NCBI GenBank assembly: GCA_030637775.1
Contig: DAOWFY010000063.1
Coordinates: 1 to 7,819, forward strand
DNA from: a bacterium
GTDB lineage: Bacteria > Ratteibacteria > UBA8468
Direction of reading: 5' to 3'
Length of the DNA stretch: 7,819 nt
Shown here: positions 6,633 through 7,819 of the stretch, piece by piece
Layout: each line of letters begins with the position of its first letter
Numbering within the stretch: the first letter of the stretch is position 1
Notes under the pieces: generated by a model
Databases searched by the model: none
Told to the model about the DNA's origin: nothing
What the model saw: the letters and a program-made list of their open reading frames with translations, nothing else
Program-made: the position numbers and the translations under genes

Positions 6633-7507
6633 TTCTGGTTGGAGAAAATATCAATATCGTTGCGAAGAAGATTGGTCCGGCAATAAAGAATAGAGAGGCA
6701 AAACTGATCCAGGAATTGGCGATTAAAGAGAAAGAGGCGGGAGTGGATTATTTAGACGTCAACTTGGGGCCAGCAAGGAAACAAGGAGCCGAACTTATGG
6801 AGTGGCTTGTTAAAACGATTCAGGAGGCGGTGGACCTTCCCCTCTTCTTGGACACGACAAATATCGAGGCAATTGAGGCGGGACTAAAAGTACATAAAGG
6901 AAAGGCGATTATCAATTCCATCTCCTGTAGACCGGAGAGGATGGAAGTTCTTTTCCCTTTAGCGAAGAAATATAATTGCGGTTTTGTGGGTTTACTCTTG
7001 GGTACTGAAGGTATCCCCCGGGATGCCGCTGAGAGGGGTGCTTTGGCGGCTGAACTTTTAGCCAAGGCAGCCGAGAAGGGAATTCCCAACGAAGATATCT
7101 GGCTGGACCCAATTGTGCTCCCCATCTCTTCCCAGCAAGACCAGGTTAAAGGTTGTACCGAATTTATGCAGATGTTCAGGGAATTGGCTCCGGGATGTAA
7201 GTCTACCTGTGGTCTCTCCAATGTCTCTAATGGAATTCCGGAAGAACTTCGCGGTCTCCTTAATCGCACCTATTTAATGATGCTGCAAAAATATGGGTTA
7301 ACCTCAGCCATTGTCGATGCCTTTGATTCCGAGTTGGTTAAAATAGCTAAAGGTGAAAAGGAGAATTTAAAAAATATTGTCTGGGATGCAATGGATGGAG
7401 AAGAATCGGATATAAGTACTTTTTCTCCAGAAGAGGTTAACTACCTTAAAACCACCAAGCTCTTATTGGGTCTTTCCCTTTACTCCCATTCCTGGCTTAA
7501 GTTGTGA
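6629..7507 (+). CDS. acsE: Methyltetrahydrofolate:corrinoid/iron-sulfur protein methyltransferase
   Basis: AcsE (MeTr) moves the N5-methyl of methyl-tetrahydrofolate to Co(I) of the corrinoid protein, linking the methyl branch to acetyl-CoA synthesis. It is a soluble pterin-binding TIM barrel. The folate-site residues fall close to the Moorella positions: Asp75 (LDTTN), Asn96 (INS), Asp160 (LDP) and Asn198 in GLSNVS, the asparagine that hydrogen-bonds the folate N5. ATG 6629 overlaps the acsC stop by four bases, with AGGAGG at 6616-6621. The protein has 292 residues against about 262 in Moorella. The excess lies near the C-terminus, between AFDSELVKIAKG and the terminal YLKTTKLLLG, where about 25 extra, charged residues occur. 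The ending YSHSWLKL looks like the natural family end, so the gene is complete. Confidence 0.97.
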   Translation: MILVGENINIVAKKIGPAIKNREAKLIQELAIKEKEAGVDYLDVNLGPARKQGAELMEWLVKTIQEAVDLPLFLDTTNIEAIEAGLKVHKGKAIINSISCRPERMEVLFPLAKKYNCGFVGLLLGTEGIPRDAAERGALAAELLAKAAEKGIPNEDIWLDPIVLPISSQQDQVKGCTEFMQMFRELAPGCKSTCGLSNVSNGIPEELRGLLNRTYLMMLQKYGLTSAIVDAFDSELVKIAKGEKENLKNIVWDAMDGEESDISTFSPEEVNYLKTTKLLLGLSLYSHSWLKL

Positions 7508-7515
7508 AATCACAG

Positions 7516-7819
7516 ATGTTAATACAATGTAGTGGCCGAGTTTACTCGGCAAAAGCAGAGCAAGCTCTGCAACTACAGAAGACAACAGGAGTTTGTGCGT
7601 GGGTATCTGTAATGAGGGGGTGTGACAATTTTTGTTCTTATTGTGTGGTTCCGTATCTGCGGGGGAGGGGGAAAAGCAAACCTTCAAATTCGGTCTTGAG
7701 AGAGATTGAGCATCTTGCAGAAATGGGAGTAAAAGAAATTTGTCTCCTCGGGCAGAATATTGTTGCTTATGGCAAGGGGCTTGATGAAGAAACAGATTTT
7801 GCAGGGCTTCTTGAGAAAG
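7516..7819 (+). CDS. miaB: MiaB-like radical-SAM tRNA methylthiotransferase, lacking N-terminal domain, 3' end off window
   Basis: The frame from about 7591 on reads as the radical-SAM domain of MiaB, which adds a methylthio group to isopentenyladenosine 37 of tRNAs. The cluster motif is MRGCDNFCSYC, with cysteine codons at 7621, 7633 and 7642, followed by VVPYLRGRGKSKP and LLGQNIVAYG. This favours MiaB over RimO or MtaB. The usual ~130-140-residue N-terminal UPF0004 domain with three cluster-binding cysteines is absent. Instead the open frame (back to 7501) passes in frame through a 49-base double-hairpin repeat and meets the acsE end. Possible starts are ATG 7516 or GTG 7504 (overlapping the acsE stop), neither with a visible Shine-Dalgarno site. 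It is therefore probably a 5'-deleted gene, or a misassembly at the repeat, rather than a working MiaB. Confidence 0.7.
   Translation, partial: MLIQCSGRVYSAKAEQALQLQKTTGVCAWVSVMRGCDNFCSYCVVPYLRGRGKSKPSNSVLREIEHLAEMGVKEICLLGQNIVAYGKGLDEETDFAGLLEK
7529..7577. repeat. 49-base double-hairpin palindromic element
   Basis: Outer arms TGTAGT (7529-7534) and ACTACA (7572-7577) are perfect inverted repeats. Between them sit two perfect hairpins separated by AAAA: GCCGAGT/ACTCGGC (7535-7541 and 7544-7550) and GCAGAGC/GCTCTGC (7555-7561 and 7564-7570), each with a two-base loop. The unit can form a three-way, cloverleaf-like cruciform. This design points to a small dispersed or mobilisable repeat rather than a terminator, as no T-tract follows on the plus strand. 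It lies inside the open frame of the miaB fragment. Confidence 0.85.

Noticed and set aside
7535-7570. Rho-independent terminator after acsE
   Set aside because: The hairpins are strong but are followed on the plus strand by AAAA or AACTACA, not a T-tract, and they belong to a symmetric repeat unit.
7463-7687. Minus-strand 74-codon frame across the acsE end and the repeat
   Set aside because: It owes its openness to the palindromic repeat and overlaps two plus-strand coding regions; no protein family is recognised.

Overview
The window looks like part of a genome fragment from an uncultivated, strictly anaerobic bacterium that uses the Wood-Ljungdahl (reductive acetyl-CoA) pathway. Its backbone is a plus-strand carbonyl-branch operon: the C-terminal three quarters of the CO dehydrogenase catalytic subunit (cooS/acsA, 5' end off the window), acetyl-CoA synthase (acsB), the large subunit of the corrinoid iron-sulfur protein (acsC) and the methyltetrahydrofolate:corrinoid methyltransferase (acsE). 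A bacterial rather than archaeal host is suggested by the full-length ~736-residue AcsB, strong Shine-Dalgarno sites and a bacterial MiaB-type gene. Abundant small palindromic elements fit candidate-phylum genomes such as Omnitrophota or Desantisbacteria, but that taxonomic guess is weak.

Layout. Positions 2-1444 hold cooS. Positions 1445 to about 3045 are an accessory island of about 1.6 kb that is more AT-rich than the flanks. It holds a DUF2281-like antitoxin and MazF/PemK toxin pair starting 14 bases after the cooS stop, an HNH nuclease with an N-terminal helix-turn-helix-like region, a truncated YgiT-type zinc-finger antitoxin remnant, and a 121-base near-palindromic element. Positions 3065-7507 hold acsB, acsC and acsE, tightly packed (1-base gap, then a 4-base overlap). 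After acsE comes a 49-base double-hairpin repeat, read through in frame into the radical-SAM domain of a MiaB-like tRNA methylthiotransferase that lacks its usual N-terminal domain and runs off the window.

How the genes work together. CooS reduces CO2 to CO. AcsE moves the methyl group of methyl-tetrahydrofolate to the cobalamin of the corrinoid protein (AcsC plus its small partner AcsD, which is not in this window). AcsB joins CO, methyl and CoA into acetyl-CoA. The A-cluster, C-cluster, [4Fe-4S] and pterin-site residues that can be read here are all intact, so the pathway enzymes look functional. The most notable features are the toxin-antitoxin/HNH island lodged between two normally cooperating genes, the two palindromic elements, and the decapitated miaB joined to acsE through a repeat, which may be a real rearrangement or an assembly join.
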